NCBI GenBank assembly: GCA_017387515.1
Contig: JAFOFC010000038.1
Location: 1-64,000, forward strand
Source: Paludibacteraceae bacterium
GTDB taxonomy: Bacteria > Bacteroidota > Bacteroidia > Bacteroidales > Paludibacteraceae
Reading direction: 5' to 3'
DNA: 64,000 nt
The notes under the pieces were generated by a model. That model made no database searches and was not told where the DNA came from. It worked only from the letters and a program-made list of their open reading frames with translations. Below, one piece after another: positions 37,626-46,256 of this stretch. A program made the translations under genes and the position numbers. The first letter of the stretch is position 1. Each line of letters opens with the position of its first letter.

Positions 37626-38735
37626 ATGGAAAACTTTGTGGTATCAGCCCGTAAATACAGACCCAGCACCTTTGATACGGTGGTGGGACAACGTGCATTG
37701 GTTACAACCCTAAAAAATGCCATTACGGGCAACCAACTAGCGCATGCTTACCTTTTCTGCGGTCCAAGGGGTGTGGGTAAAACCACCAGCGCCCGTATTT
37801 TTGCCAAGGCCATTAACTGCGAGCATTTGGTAAATGGTGAACCTTGCAACGAATGCGAATCGTGCCGTTCGTTTAACGAGGGCAGGTCGTACAACATATA
37901 CGAGTTAGACGCTGCGTCTAACAATGGGGTAGATAGCATTCGCGACTTGATAGACCAGGTGCAAACACCGCCTCAAATTGGCAAATACCGCATTTACGTT
38001 ATCGACGAGGTGCACATGCTATCGGCATCGGCCTTCAATGCCTTTTTAAAGACATTAGAAGAACCCCCATCGTACGTTATTTTTATCTTGGCTACCACCG
38101 AAAAACACAAAATTCTACCCACCATTTTGTCGCGTTGCCAGGTGTACGATTTTAATCGCATTAGCGTAGAAGATACCGTTGCTCACCTGCAAAACATTGC
38201 CCAAAAAGAAGGCGTAGAGGCAGAACTAGAAGCGCTAAACATCATTGCCGTAAAATCGGATGGTGGTATGCGCGATGCCTTGTCTACCTTTGACCAAGTA
38301 GTAAGTTTTTGCGGCAAAAAGATAACCTACAAAGATGTTATAGACAACTTAGGCGTTCTTGATTACGACTATTACTTTACGCTTACCAATTTGTGTTTGC
38401 AACAAAAGATGAGCGAAGCCTTGCTGCTGTTTAACGACATCCTAAACAAAGGATTTGACGCAGGCAACTTTATTAGCGGATTATTGGCACACTTTAGGGA
38501 TTTATTGGTATGCAAAGACGAAGCTACAGCCAAATTACTAGAGGTAGGTGCCAGCATTCGTAGCCGCTACATAGAGCAGGCAAAGCAATGTCCTGCCGAT
38601 TTCCTATTGGACGCCATGGAAGAGGCCAATCAATCGGAATTAGATTACAAACAAAGCAAAAACAAACGCCTTTTGGTGGAATTGATGCTTATCAGGTTGT
38701 GCCAGCTAACTGATCAAAAAAAAAAAGTAGAATAA
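37626..38735 (+). CDS. dnaX: DNA polymerase III gamma subunit (0-frame product of dnaX)
   Basis: Clamp-loader ATPase of the replicative polymerase. The 369-residue 0-frame product contains Walker A GPRGVGKTT (about residues 45-53), the zinc-binding CEHLVNGEPCNECESC, Walker B VIDEVHML, sensor-1 ATTEKHKILPTILSRCQ, sensor-2 SDGGMRDALS and the collar domain up to LMLIRLCQLTDQKKK. The frame stops two codons after an A11 tract (KKKVE stop). This is close to the layout of known gamma-producing dnaX genes. The full-length tau would need a -1 shift or one extra A; see the next entries. Confidence 0.93.
   Translation: MENFVVSARKYRPSTFDTVVGQRALVTTLKNAITGNQLAHAYLFCGPRGVGKTTSARIFAKAINCEHLVNGEPCNECESCRSFNEGRSYNIYELDAASNNGVDSIRDLIDQVQTPPQIGKYRIYVIDEVHMLSASAFNAFLKTLEEPPSYVIFILATTEKHKILPTILSRCQVYDFNRISVEDTVAHLQNIAQKEGVEAELEALNIIAVKSDGGMRDALSTFDQVVSFCGKKITYKDVIDNLGVLDYDYYFTLTNLCLQQKMSEALLLFNDILNKGFDAGNFISGLLAHFRDLLVCKDEATAKLLEVGASIRSRYIEQAKQCPADFLLDAMEEANQSELDYKQSKNKRLLVELMLIRLCQLTDQKKKVE
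38716..38726 (+). promoter_or_regulatory. A11 slippery tract in dnaX
   Basis: Eleven consecutive A in the 0-frame context CAA-AAA-AAA-AAA-GTA-GAA-TAA. A -1 ribosomal shift or transcription adding one A joins the clamp-loader frame to the downstream tau frame without any intervening stop. A homopolymer sequencing error (true A12) would give the same picture and cannot be excluded from one sequence. Confidence 0.75.
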
Positions 38736-39346
38736 GACGCCGCAGCAAACGAGCCCTACTCCCTTTTGCTAGCTTACTAACTACTACCATTAGTGCTTCT
38801 AGCGCGCCTGTACCACCCACCCCTACCGTATCTCAAACCACACCGGTTACAGCGGTCCCCGCTGCCACATCAACCGTGGTACGCACCACCACGCTTACCG
38901 CTAAAGATAAAGAAAAAATTGGTCGATTATTTGGGTCTATTAACCGCAGCAAAAACATAGCTAAGGGAGCCACAAAAGAAACGGTAACGGTACGAGAAAA
39001 CGCCTACACCGAGCAACAACTAGACGAAGCTTGGTATCGCTTTTCTAACACCATACCCGAACATCCCGACCTACACTTTGTTTTTGGAACCGCTCCTGCA
39101 AAAGAAGCCAACAAGCTAACCGCATCTGTAGACAATTTTGTGGTATTTAACAAGTTAAACGATATAAAGCCACAATTACAACGCTATTTAAGCGATGCCG
39201 TAGGCAACGATACCCTTAGCATTGAGTTTCATTTTATAGAAGGCAAAAAGAAACCCACTACTCCACGTGAAAAGGCCAGAGCCATGAACGAGAGTAATGG
39301 GAATTTGATGAAACTATTTACTACTTGGGGACTGCGATTAACTTAA
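38717..39346 (+). CDS. dnaX: Tau-specific C-terminal part of dnaX (-1 frame)
   Basis: From the A tract the -1 frame is open to the TAA at 39346, adding about 200 residues. It starts with a basic linker (SRIRRRSKRALLPF), then a Thr/Pro/Ala-rich linker, then a globular part (YTEQQLDEAWYRFSNTIPEHPDLHFVFG ... VDNFVVFNKLNDIKPQLQRYLSDAVGNDTLSIEFHF ... MNESNGNLMKLFTTWGLRL). This last part is the pattern of Bacteroidota DnaX C-termini, which contact DnaB and the polymerase. Joined to gamma it gives about 573 residues. A separate start at GTG 38876 exists but would make a domain fragment with no start context, so I read it as part of dnaX. Confidence 0.8.
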   Translation, partial: KKKSRIRRRSKRALLPFASLLTTTISASSAPVPPTPTVSQTTPVTAVPAATSTVVRTTTLTAKDKEKIGRLFGSINRSKNIAKGATKETVTVRENAYTEQQLDEAWYRFSNTIPEHPDLHFVFGTAPAKEANKLTASVDNFVVFNKLNDIKPQLQRYLSDAVGNDTLSIEFHFIEGKKKPTTPREKARAMNESNGNLMKLFTTWGLRLT

Positions 39347-39367
39347 GTGTCGCTTGTCACTTGTCGC
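39347..39367. repeat. Short heptad repeat between dnaX and rsmE
   Basis: Three 7-bp units GTGTCGC, TTGTCAC, TTGTCGC followed by TAGTTGC, in the convergent gap. It is the same family as the GTCGCTA arrays at 55.6 and 57.8 kb. Confidence 0.6.
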
Positions 39368-39375
39368 TAGTTGCC

Positions 39376-40095
39376 TTACGGGGCAGTGCGTTGCGCCAAA
39401 TCGTTCATAAGCGAAACGGTTTGACAGGCTACCAAGGCAGCCGTTTCTACACGCAACCTACTTTCGCCTAAACTAACGGGCGTAAAACCTGCTTTCTTTG
39501 CCAATTCTACTTCTTCTTCGCTAAAATCGCCCTCGGGGCCTATCATTACCAACACTTTTTTACCGGGCTTAATAGCAGAAGCCAAAAATTGTTTTTCATC
39601 GTCGTGGCAATGCGCAATGAATTTTTGGTCGGCATCAACCTGTTTTATCCATTCTTTAAACGTGGTGGGCTCGTTTAACACCGTTAGCGTAGGCTGAATG
39701 GATTGTTTCATAGCCGAAACCAGAATGCGTTGTAAGCGTTCTGGTTTTAGGTTTTTACGCTCCGAATATCGACAATACAAAGGAGAGATTTCGTCTATAC
39801 CAATTTCGGCTGCTTTTTCTACAAACCACTCTAGCCTATCCATGTTTTTGGTAGGCGCAATGGCGATGTGCAAGTAATAAGGGCGACGATAGGCAACGGC
39901 TTGGGCTTGCAACGAATTAATCAAACAACGTTTGGCATCGGCTACTGCAATGGTGCCCAAAAAAACACCACCTTTACCATCCACAATTTGAATGGTAGCA
40001 CCCACCTCTAAACGCAATACGCGAACAGCGTGATGCGATTCTTCTTCGGGCAAAACAGCGGTTGTCTCTATATCGGGGGCATAAAAAACATGCAT
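39376..40095 (-). CDS. rsmE: 16S rRNA (uracil-1498-N3)-methyltransferase
   Basis: SPOUT-class rRNA methyltransferase of 239 residues. The N-terminal PUA-like part has SHHAVRVLRLEVG. The knotted C-terminal domain has AIAPTKNMDRLEWFVEKAAEIG, MIGPEGDFSEEEV and the SAM-binding LGESRLRVETAAL. It lies two bases after mtnN in a minus-strand run cstA-M18-mtnN-rsmE. Confidence 0.95.
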   Translation of the reverse strand: MHVFYAPDIETTAVLPEEESHHAVRVLRLEVGATIQIVDGKGGVFLGTIAVADAKRCLINSLQAQAVAYRRPYYLHIAIAPTKNMDRLEWFVEKAAEIGIDEISPLYCRYSERKNLKPERLQRILVSAMKQSIQPTLTVLNEPTTFKEWIKQVDADQKFIAHCHDDEKQFLASAIKPGKKVLVMIGPEGDFSEEEVELAKKAGFTPVSLGESRLRVETAALVACQTVSLMNDLAQRTAP

Positions 40096-40097
40096 AA

Positions 40098-40733
40098 TTA
40101 CAAGGCTTCTAAAATATTTTTTACCAATTCAAAATTCTTTTGCGGCGCATCCACCCAAAAATTAGCATACTGATCGGCATGATTTTCTACCCAAGGCGTA
40201 TCGCTAATAATGCGTAAGCTAATAAAAGGAACTTGACATTTAGCACACACGTGCGCAATGGCATTCGATTCCATATCCACAAAAAGGGCATTAGGGAACT
40301 TGTCTTTGATGTTAAATAATTCTTGTTTGGTAGTGATGAACTGATCGCCCGTACAACCCAAACCAAATTTTACATCTTCTCTGCCACTTGCTACCTTTTG
40401 AGCAGTTTGCAAGACCTTTGCGTTGGCTTCAATAAATTGTTCAAAGCCCAATTCTTTTAGATGGTCTGACACCTCGCCGGCATAAAAATCGTGGTAGCAA
40501 GTTTGTGCGCCAATAACCAAATCGGCTACTTGTAAACACGTATCAATACCGCCTGCCACCCCACTATTTATTACCAAGTCGGGTTGATATTCATTGATTA
40601 GATTAATGGCAGCCATAGCTGCATTTACCTTGCCTATACCACTTTTTACCAAAAAGAGTTCGTGCTGTGGCAATTGGATACCTTGAAGTAATTCATACTC
40701 CTTATCCATGGCCACAATGATTCCTATCTTCAT
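40098..40733 (-). CDS. mtnN: 5'-methylthioadenosine/S-adenosylhomocysteine nucleosidase
   Basis: Hydrolyses MTA and SAH, by-products of SAM use. The 211 residues show IGIIVAMDKEYE with the catalytic Glu, NSGVAGGID, the VDMESNAIAHVC segment that binds ribose, and RIISDTPW with the catalytic Asp. Its spacing of 3 bp from the M18 peptidase and 2 bp from rsmE indicates one operon. A futalosine-hydrolase role is less likely but the fold is shared. Confidence 0.9.
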   Translation of the reverse strand: MKIGIIVAMDKEYELLQGIQLPQHELFLVKSGIGKVNAAMAAINLINEYQPDLVINSGVAGGIDTCLQVADLVIGAQTCYHDFYAGEVSDHLKELGFEQFIEANAKVLQTAQKVASGREDVKFGLGCTGDQFITTKQELFNIKDKFPNALFVDMESNAIAHVCAKCQVPFISLRIISDTPWVENHADQYANFWVDAPQKNFELVKNILEAL

Positions 40734-40736
40734 TTT

Positions 40737-42113
40737 TTATTGGGCGTTAATAAATGCAACAAACGATTTATAGGTCATATATACATCTAATTTAGCCACA
40801 ACCTCGTAAGGAGCGTGCATCGACAACACTGGCACACCTACGTCTACTACGTCTACGTTTAGGTTGGCAATATAGGCTGCAACAGTACCCCCACCGCCTA
40901 GGTCTACACGTCCTAGTTCGCCGGTTTGCCATACTACATTGTTGGCATCTAGCAAATGGTGTACTTCGGCAATAAATTCAGCGTGCGCATCAGAAGAACC
41001 CGATTTACCACGAGCGCCAGTAAATTTAGTTACCACTACCCCACGGTTGCAGAACGACGAGTTAGCCGCTTCAAATACATCGGGGAAAGTGGGGTCGTAA
41101 GCCGAGTTAACATCGGCCGACAAACATTTAGATGCCGATAGCACAATGCGTGCCTTGCTGCCCAAGGTTTCGGCTATATCTTCGATAAAATAGGCCATAA
41201 AAGTGGATTCCAACCCCGTATTGCCGCAGCTGCCAATTTCTTCTTTATCGGCCAACACGCACAATGCGGTATGGGTAGGATTCTCTAATTCAAGAATGGC
41301 CTTTAACGCAGTATACGAGCAAACACGGTCGTCGTGTCCATACGCACCTATCATGCTTCTGTCTAGGCCAACGTCTTTGGCTTTCATGGCAGGCACTGCC
41401 GATAATTCTGCCGAACGGAAATCTTTTTCGGTAATGCCGTATTTTTCGTTCAAAATTTGCAAGATTTGCTCTTTTACCAAGCATTTAGCATCGGTATCGT
41501 CGGTAACAGGCATTGAACCAATCAGCAAGTTTAGTTCTTCGCCCTTAATCAATTCGGGAGCCGAACGTTTCATTTGATCTTGTGCCAAGTGAGGCAACAA
41601 ATCGGTAATATACAACACAGGGTCGATATCGTCTTCGCCAATGCAAACTTCTTTTTTAGTACCATCGGCCAAAAATACTACACCATGCAACGATAGTGGC
41701 ATGCTTACCCATTGATACTTTTTAATACCACCATAGTAGTGCGTTTTAAAGTAGGCCAATTCTTCTTTTTCGTAAAGAGGATTTTGTTTTAAATCCAAAC
41801 GGCAAGCATCGATATGGGCTGCCAAGATGCGTACACCTTCCGAAATAGGCGCACTACCAATAACCGCCAAAATAATAGATTTATTGCGATTTTGGTAGTA
41901 AATTTTATCGCCTGCTTGCAAGGGCATACCCCAGGTAAAGGGTTTAAAACCAGCAGCTTCGGCCATTTGAACGGTTACTTTTACTGCTTCACGTTCGGTT
42001 TTAGCCTCGTCTAAGAAGGTTTTATACGCATCGCAAAATGCAAAAGCTTGATTCAATGCTGCTTTATCTAATTGCGTGGCAATATGGGGTTGTTTGTAAG
42101 TTAATTCGCTCAT
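40737..42113 (-). CDS. M18 family aminopeptidase
   Basis: 458-residue zinc aminopeptidase. Metal-ligand motifs include LAAHIDACRLDLK, YGHDDRVCSYTALKAI with the bridging Asp, the catalytic Glu pair in ADKEEIGSCGNTGLES, SADVNSAYDP, and the final VLSMHAPYEVVAKLDVY with the last His ligand. It belongs to the aminopeptidase I group of M18. The ATG overlaps the cstA stop as ATGA. Confidence 0.93.
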   Translation of the reverse strand: MSELTYKQPHIATQLDKAALNQAFAFCDAYKTFLDEAKTEREAVKVTVQMAEAAGFKPFTWGMPLQAGDKIYYQNRNKSIILAVIGSAPISEGVRILAAHIDACRLDLKQNPLYEKEELAYFKTHYYGGIKKYQWVSMPLSLHGVVFLADGTKKEVCIGEDDIDPVLYITDLLPHLAQDQMKRSAPELIKGEELNLLIGSMPVTDDTDAKCLVKEQILQILNEKYGITEKDFRSAELSAVPAMKAKDVGLDRSMIGAYGHDDRVCSYTALKAILELENPTHTALCVLADKEEIGSCGNTGLESTFMAYFIEDIAETLGSKARIVLSASKCLSADVNSAYDPTFPDVFEAANSSFCNRGVVVTKFTGARGKSGSSDAHAEFIAEVHHLLDANNVVWQTGELGRVDLGGGGTVAAYIANLNVDVVDVGVPVLSMHAPYEVVAKLDVYMTYKSFVAFINAQ

Positions 42114-43522
42114 TTTCTTTTTAATTCTTTAAAGTAAAACAATCCGGTTAATAACAATGCTATTGCTATAGCTATAGCCAACGATGAATTATAATGCAAA
42201 CTCAAACCTTCGTCGGCTATCAAAATATACAAAGATACAATTATTGTCATAAATATGGCGGGAATAAGGGTGATAAAATGCCACTTGCGACGCGTACGCA
42301 TCAACCACACACTTAATGCCCATAGGGTAATCACACCCAACGTTTGGTTAGCCCAAGCAAAATAACGCCAAATAATATTAAAGCCTTCTACATCGCTCAA
42401 ACTATACAACAAAATACCAATGGCAATCAAAAACATGGGAACGCATATCAACAAACGTTTTTTAATAGGTGTTTGATCAATAGCAAAAATATCGGCAATG
42501 ATAAGGCGAGCCGAACGGAAAGCCGTATCGCCAGAGGTTATGGGAGCAAAAACAACACCCAAAATGGCCAAAACACCTCCTACCGTTCCCAACCAACTTG
42601 TAGAGATCTCGTTTACAATGACTGCCGCATTATTTTCTGCCATGCCGTGTTGGTTAAAGAAAACATTGGCCGCAGCAGCCCAAATAAGCGCCACTATACC
42701 TTCTACTATCATGGCACCATAAAAAATAGGACGTCCTTGTTTCTCGTTGGTCATGCAGCGTGCCATCATGGGCGATTGGGTAGCATGAAAACCCGATATA
42801 GCCCCACAAGCAATGCTAATAAACAACATTGGAAAGATGGGGGTGTCTATGGCAGAGGGATGGGTATTTTGCAGTCCATCGGTAATTTCGGGCAACATAG
42901 GCTGTTTTATGAGTAGCACCGCTAAAATACCCACTGCCATAAATAGCAAAGCAATGGCAAAAAGCGGATAAACCTTTCCAATTAATTTATCGATGGGCAG
43001 CATCGATGCCAATAAATAGTAAAGAAAGATGATGATCATCCACCAGTATTGATGAAGCGAGGTTAAATTTTGCAATAAGCCAGCAGGGCCACTAACAAAT
43101 ACCACACCTACCAAAACCATTAGTACCACAGAAAACAGGCGAGTAAATTGCTGAACGCTCATACCTAAGTACTTACCTATTAACTCGGGTAAACTTGCAC
43201 CATTATTGCGCAACGATAGCATTCCTGCTAAATAATCGTGTACAGCACCTGCAAAAATACAGCCTAAAACAATCCAGAGGTAGGCCGAAGCACCAAATTT
43301 AGCACCCATAATGGCACCAAAAATTGGACCTAACCCTGCAATGTTTAAAAACTGAATGGTAAATAGCTTCCAAGGTTTTAGAGGAACATAATCCACCCCA
43401 TCGTTCAACGCTACCGCAGGGGTAACTTTACTAGGATCGGGTGCGAAAATCTTCTCTACCAACCTACCATATACAAAATACCCTACCACCAACAACAGTA
43501 AGGATACCAAAAAAGTAATCAT
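42110..43522 (-). CDS. cstA: Carbon starvation protein A (peptide/pyruvate transporter family)
   Basis: 470-residue inner-membrane protein with about 13 hydrophobic helices. Hallmarks are WKLFTIQFLNIAGLGPIFGAIMGAKFG near residue 52, a LAGMLSLRNNGASLPELIGKYLG loop, GAISGFHATQSPMMARC and APITSGDTAFRSARLI. It is the short CstA form, without the long C-terminal region of E. coli CstA. Family members import peptides or pyruvate. It is co-transcribed with an aminopeptidase, which fits peptide uptake and digestion. Confidence 0.93.
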   Translation of the reverse strand: MITFLVSLLLLVVGYFVYGRLVEKIFAPDPSKVTPAVALNDGVDYVPLKPWKLFTIQFLNIAGLGPIFGAIMGAKFGASAYLWIVLGCIFAGAVHDYLAGMLSLRNNGASLPELIGKYLGMSVQQFTRLFSVVLMVLVGVVFVSGPAGLLQNLTSLHQYWWMIIIFLYYLLASMLPIDKLIGKVYPLFAIALLFMAVGILAVLLIKQPMLPEITDGLQNTHPSAIDTPIFPMLFISIACGAISGFHATQSPMMARCMTNEKQGRPIFYGAMIVEGIVALIWAAAANVFFNQHGMAENNAAVIVNEISTSWLGTVGGVLAILGVVFAPITSGDTAFRSARLIIADIFAIDQTPIKKRLLICVPMFLIAIGILLYSLSDVEGFNIIWRYFAWANQTLGVITLWALSVWLMRTRRKWHFITLIPAIFMTIIVSLYILIADEGLSLHYNSSLAIAIAIALLLTGLFYFKELKRK

Positions 43523-43584
43523 AGTAGTTAATTTTTACAGCCTATAAAATTACAACATTTTTAAAAGACAACACACTACTAAGG

Positions 43585-43620
43585 CAAAAAAATAGGGATA
43601 ACCTATTGGTTACCCCTATT
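43585..43620 (-). terminator. Terminator after rpmH
   Basis: AATAGGG...CCCTATT with an inner GATAACC/GGTTACC pairing, followed by a T run on the minus strand, 24 bp beyond the rpmH stop. Confidence 0.75.
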
Positions 43621-43643
43621 AGTAGTTTGCGAAACAAAGCTTC

Positions 43644-43802
43644 TTATTTTTTGAAAACGGCTTCGTCAGATACAGTTAATTTTTTTCTGCCTTTAGCGCG
43701 ACGTGCAGCTAATACTCTGCGTCCGTTTGCAGTAGCCATTCTTTCACGGAATCCGTGTTTGTTTGCTCTTTTTCTGTTAGAAGGTTGGAATGTGCGTTTC
43801 AT
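43644..43802 (-). CDS. rpmH: 50S ribosomal protein L34
   Basis: A 52-residue protein, [20 protein letters not shown] followed by [23 protein letters not shown] and a short VSDEAVFKK tail. This is the complete, near-invariant L34 sequence. It has its own promoter (both boxes) and terminator, so it is a monocistronic unit between cstA and gpmI. Confidence 0.98.
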   Translation of the reverse strand: MKRTFQPSNRKRANKHGFRERMATANGRRVLAARRAKGRKKLTVSDEAVFKK

Positions 43803-43841
43803 AATTATAATGTTTTTATTTATTTTCTACAATTTGGACGG

Positions 43842-43872
43842 CAAAGATAATGAGTTTTTTTTATTCCGCAAA
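43842..43872 (-). promoter_or_regulatory. Promoter of rpmH
   Basis: Minus-strand TTTG (43869-43872) and TATCTTTG (43842-43849), spaced 19 bp, 40 bp upstream of the rpmH ATG. Confidence 0.65.
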
Positions 43873-43887
43873 ATATTTTTTAAACTT

Positions 43888-45402
43888 TTATCCAATCAAG
43901 TTTTTACCCGACATTTCTGCAGGTTGTTCCATACCCATAATATGCAAGATAGTAGGCGCCACATCGGCCAAAATACCATCGGTAATTTTTGCCTCCTTGT
44001 TTTCGGTTACATACACACAAGGAACGGGATTTAGCGAGTGAGCGGTATTAGGCGTATCATCGCTATTTACGGCATTATCGGCATTACCATGGTCGGCAAT
44101 GATGATAACTTCGTAACCATTGGCTTTAGCAGCCTCTACGGTAGCATTTACGCAAGCATCTACTGCCACAACCGCTTTTTCGATAGCTTCGTATACACCC
44201 GTATGACCTACCATGTCGCCATTAGCATAGTTTACCACAATAAAATCGAATTTTTGAGTACCGATAGCTTCAACCAAGGCATCTTTTACTTCGTAAGCAC
44301 TCATTTCTGGTTTAAGGTCGTAAGTAGCTACTTTTGGCGAGTTGATAAGGATACGTTCTTCGCCTTGGTATGGAGTTTCGCGACCACCGTTAAAGAAGAA
44401 AGTTACGTGTGCATATTTTTCGGTTTCGGCAATGTGCAATTGCGATTTGCCATTGTTCGATAGGTATTCGCCCAAGGTGTTTTGTACGTTTTCTTTGTCG
44501 AACAAAATATGAACGCCTGTAAACGATGCATCGTAAGGAGTCATGCAATAGTATTGCAAGCCAGGAATGGTTTTCATACCTGCTTCTGGCATATCTTGTT
44601 GGGTCAAGACAATGGTTAATTCTTTTGCACGGTCGTTGCGGTAGTTAAAGAAGATAACTACGTCGCCTTCTTGAATACGTGCATCTACTGCGGCATTTTT
44701 AATCGGTTTGATGAATTCGTCGGTTACACCAGCATCGTACGAATCTTGCACGGCTTGTACCATATCAGTAACCTCAGCACCTACGCCATTTACCAACAAA
44801 TCGTATGCTTCTTTTACGCGTTCCCAACGTTTATCGCGGTCCATGGCATAGTAACGACCAATGATGGTAGCAATTTTGCCAGCGGTTTTTTGCGTATGTG
44901 CACTCAATTGTTCAATAAAACCTTTACCGCTTTTTGGGTCGGTATCACGACCATCCATAAAACAGTGAATAAAGGTATTATCGATGCCGTATGCTTGGGC
45001 AATTTCGCATAATTTGAACAAATGATCAAAAGAGCTGTGTACACCACCATTAGAGGTTAAGCCCATAAAGTGTACGTTTTTGCCGTTTTCTTTAGCATAA
45101 GTAAAGGCATTTACCACCTCTGGGTTTTGCATAATGCTACCCGATTGGCACGCTTTATTGATTTTTACCAAGTCTTGGTATACCACGCGGCCTGCACCAA
45201 TGTTTAAGTGACCTACTTCTGAGTTACCCATTTGACCATCAGGCAAACCTACGTTTTCGCCAGAGGCTTGTAATTGAGAATTTGGATATGTTTGAATCAA
45301 ATAATCCCAATAAGGGGTAGGTGTGTTGTAAATAACGTCTGCTTTACCTTTGTTACCAATTCCCCATCCGTCTAGGATCATCAATAATGCTTTGTTTGCC
45401 AT
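43888..45402 (-). CDS. gpmI: 2,3-bisphosphoglycerate-independent phosphoglycerate mutase
   Basis: Interconverts 3- and 2-phosphoglycerate. The 504 residues belong to the alkaline-phosphatase superfamily: metal site LMILDGWG, the phospho-serine in [57 protein letters not shown] and [12 protein letters not shown]. The length is standard. The next upstream gene is 56 bp away, and a -7 box sits in the gap. Confidence 0.96.
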   Translation of the reverse strand: MANKALLMILDGWGIGNKGKADVIYNTPTPYWDYLIQTYPNSQLQASGENVGLPDGQMGNSEVGHLNIGAGRVVYQDLVKINKACQSGSIMQNPEVVNAFTYAKENGKNVHFMGLTSNGGVHSSFDHLFKLCEIAQAYGIDNTFIHCFMDGRDTDPKSGKGFIEQLSAHTQKTAGKIATIIGRYYAMDRDKRWERVKEAYDLLVNGVGAEVTDMVQAVQDSYDAGVTDEFIKPIKNAAVDARIQEGDVVIFFNYRNDRAKELTIVLTQQDMPEAGMKTIPGLQYYCMTPYDASFTGVHILFDKENVQNTLGEYLSNNGKSQLHIAETEKYAHVTFFFNGGRETPYQGEERILINSPKVATYDLKPEMSAYEVKDALVEAIGTQKFDFIVVNYANGDMVGHTGVYEAIEKAVVAVDACVNATVEAAKANGYEVIIIADHGNADNAVNSDDTPNTAHSLNPVPCVYVTENKEAKITDGILADVAPTILHIMGMEQPAEMSGKNLIG

Positions 45403-45429
45403 AGTTGTAATTATTTATAAATGTGATTG

Positions 45430-45437
45430 CAAAGATA
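45430..45437 (-). promoter_or_regulatory. -7 box of gpmI
   Basis: CAAAGATA (TATCTTTG on the coding strand), 28 bp before the gpmI ATG. Confidence 0.5.
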
Positions 45438-45458
45438 CAAAATAAAAGTCAATAATAA

Positions 45459-45839
45459 TCATACCTTAAACACGATTCTTATTGCCCACCACACAAAAAA
45501 CAGCGCCACATAGGCTAGCAATACTTTTCTACTATAAATCCACTTGTTTAGTTTATCAAACACTCCATGTATGTTGTACCACTTGCCCAAAACGGCCAAC
45601 GTAGCATACGGCAAGGACAACAACAAAAACGGATTCATGCAAAAAGCACTCCACACATGCCCCGTTAGCAACAGGTGTAAAAAGCGTTGAATACCACACG
45701 AAGGACAATACGTACCAGTTAACAGCCACCACGGACATTTAGGCACCCAAACAGCATTTTCGGGTACCACGTAGTAATAAAAAATACCGATAGCCAACAA
45801 AACTATCGGTATTACTATACGAATGGCTAACAACCGCAT
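45459..45839 (-). CDS. DUF2752 family membrane protein
   Basis: 126 residues with three hydrophobic segments (about 6-24, 66-85 and 106-124). It carries the DUF2752 signature CPWWLLTGTYCPSCGIQRFLHLLLTG with CPSCGxxR and a downstream NPF. The role is unknown. It starts 3 bp after the CD225 gene stop, and the two form a short membrane-protein operon. Confidence 0.85.
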   Translation of the reverse strand: MRLLAIRIVIPIVLLAIGIFYYYVVPENAVWVPKCPWWLLTGTYCPSCGIQRFLHLLLTGHVWSAFCMNPFLLLSLPYATLAVLGKWYNIHGVFDKLNKWIYSRKVLLAYVALFFVWWAIRIVFKV

Positions 45840-45842
45840 TTT

Positions 45843-46211
45843 TTATAGACCCATTAAATTTTCTGCAGCACCTACCGTAACTCCTGCAAGTACAAACCCC
45901 AAACAATAAATAAGGAAAAACAATAGATAACATACAATGCTTAACACGGTCCCCCAAAGTGAGAAATTTCTGGCCGATTTTGCAGCTTTTTTTGCTTCCT
46001 CCTTGCGACCTTGTACCCAAAGAGCATCTACCGATGCCGCTTTTACAATGGCCACAATACCCAAAGGAAGGCAACAAAAAACTGTACACAAAATAGCCCA
46101 TACCAAATGAGAGTTTGGTGCTAACTCTACAGGTTTTGCAGGTTGCACAGGTTGAGTAGCTTGCTCGCATGGAGCTGGTTGTGCTACATTTGTTTGTTGA
46201 TTTTCTTCCAT
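45843..46211 (-). CDS. CD225/dispanin family membrane protein
   Basis: 122 residues: a Pro/Gln-rich cytoplasmic N-terminus and two membrane helices. The CD225 pattern is SHLVWAILCTVFCCLPLGIVAIVKAASVDALWVQGRKEEAKKAAKSARNF. The family includes eukaryotic interferon-induced transmembrane proteins and many bacterial members of unknown function. A -7 box lies 26 bp upstream. Confidence 0.88.
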   Translation of the reverse strand: MEENQQTNVAQPAPCEQATQPVQPAKPVELAPNSHLVWAILCTVFCCLPLGIVAIVKAASVDALWVQGRKEEAKKAAKSARNFSLWGTVLSIVCYLLFFLIYCLGFVLAGVTVGAAENLMGL

Positions 46212-46236
46212 AACCTTAAAATAAATTAATCTATCA

Positions 46237-46244
46237 CAAAGATA
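46237..46244 (-). promoter_or_regulatory. -7 box of the CD225-DUF2752 pair
   Basis: CAAAGATA on the plus strand (TATCTTTG on the coding strand). Confidence 0.5.
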
Positions 46245-46256
46245 GAAAATAAAAAT

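Noticed and set aside
38876..39346. Independent 156-residue gene starting at GTG 38876
   Set aside because: The same frame is open back to the A11 tract and the protein looks like the tau C-terminus of DnaX, so it is better read as part of dnaX.
42344..42916. 190-codon plus-strand frame opposite cstA
   Set aside because: A low-complexity shadow of a membrane-protein gene, with no conserved motif and no promoter.
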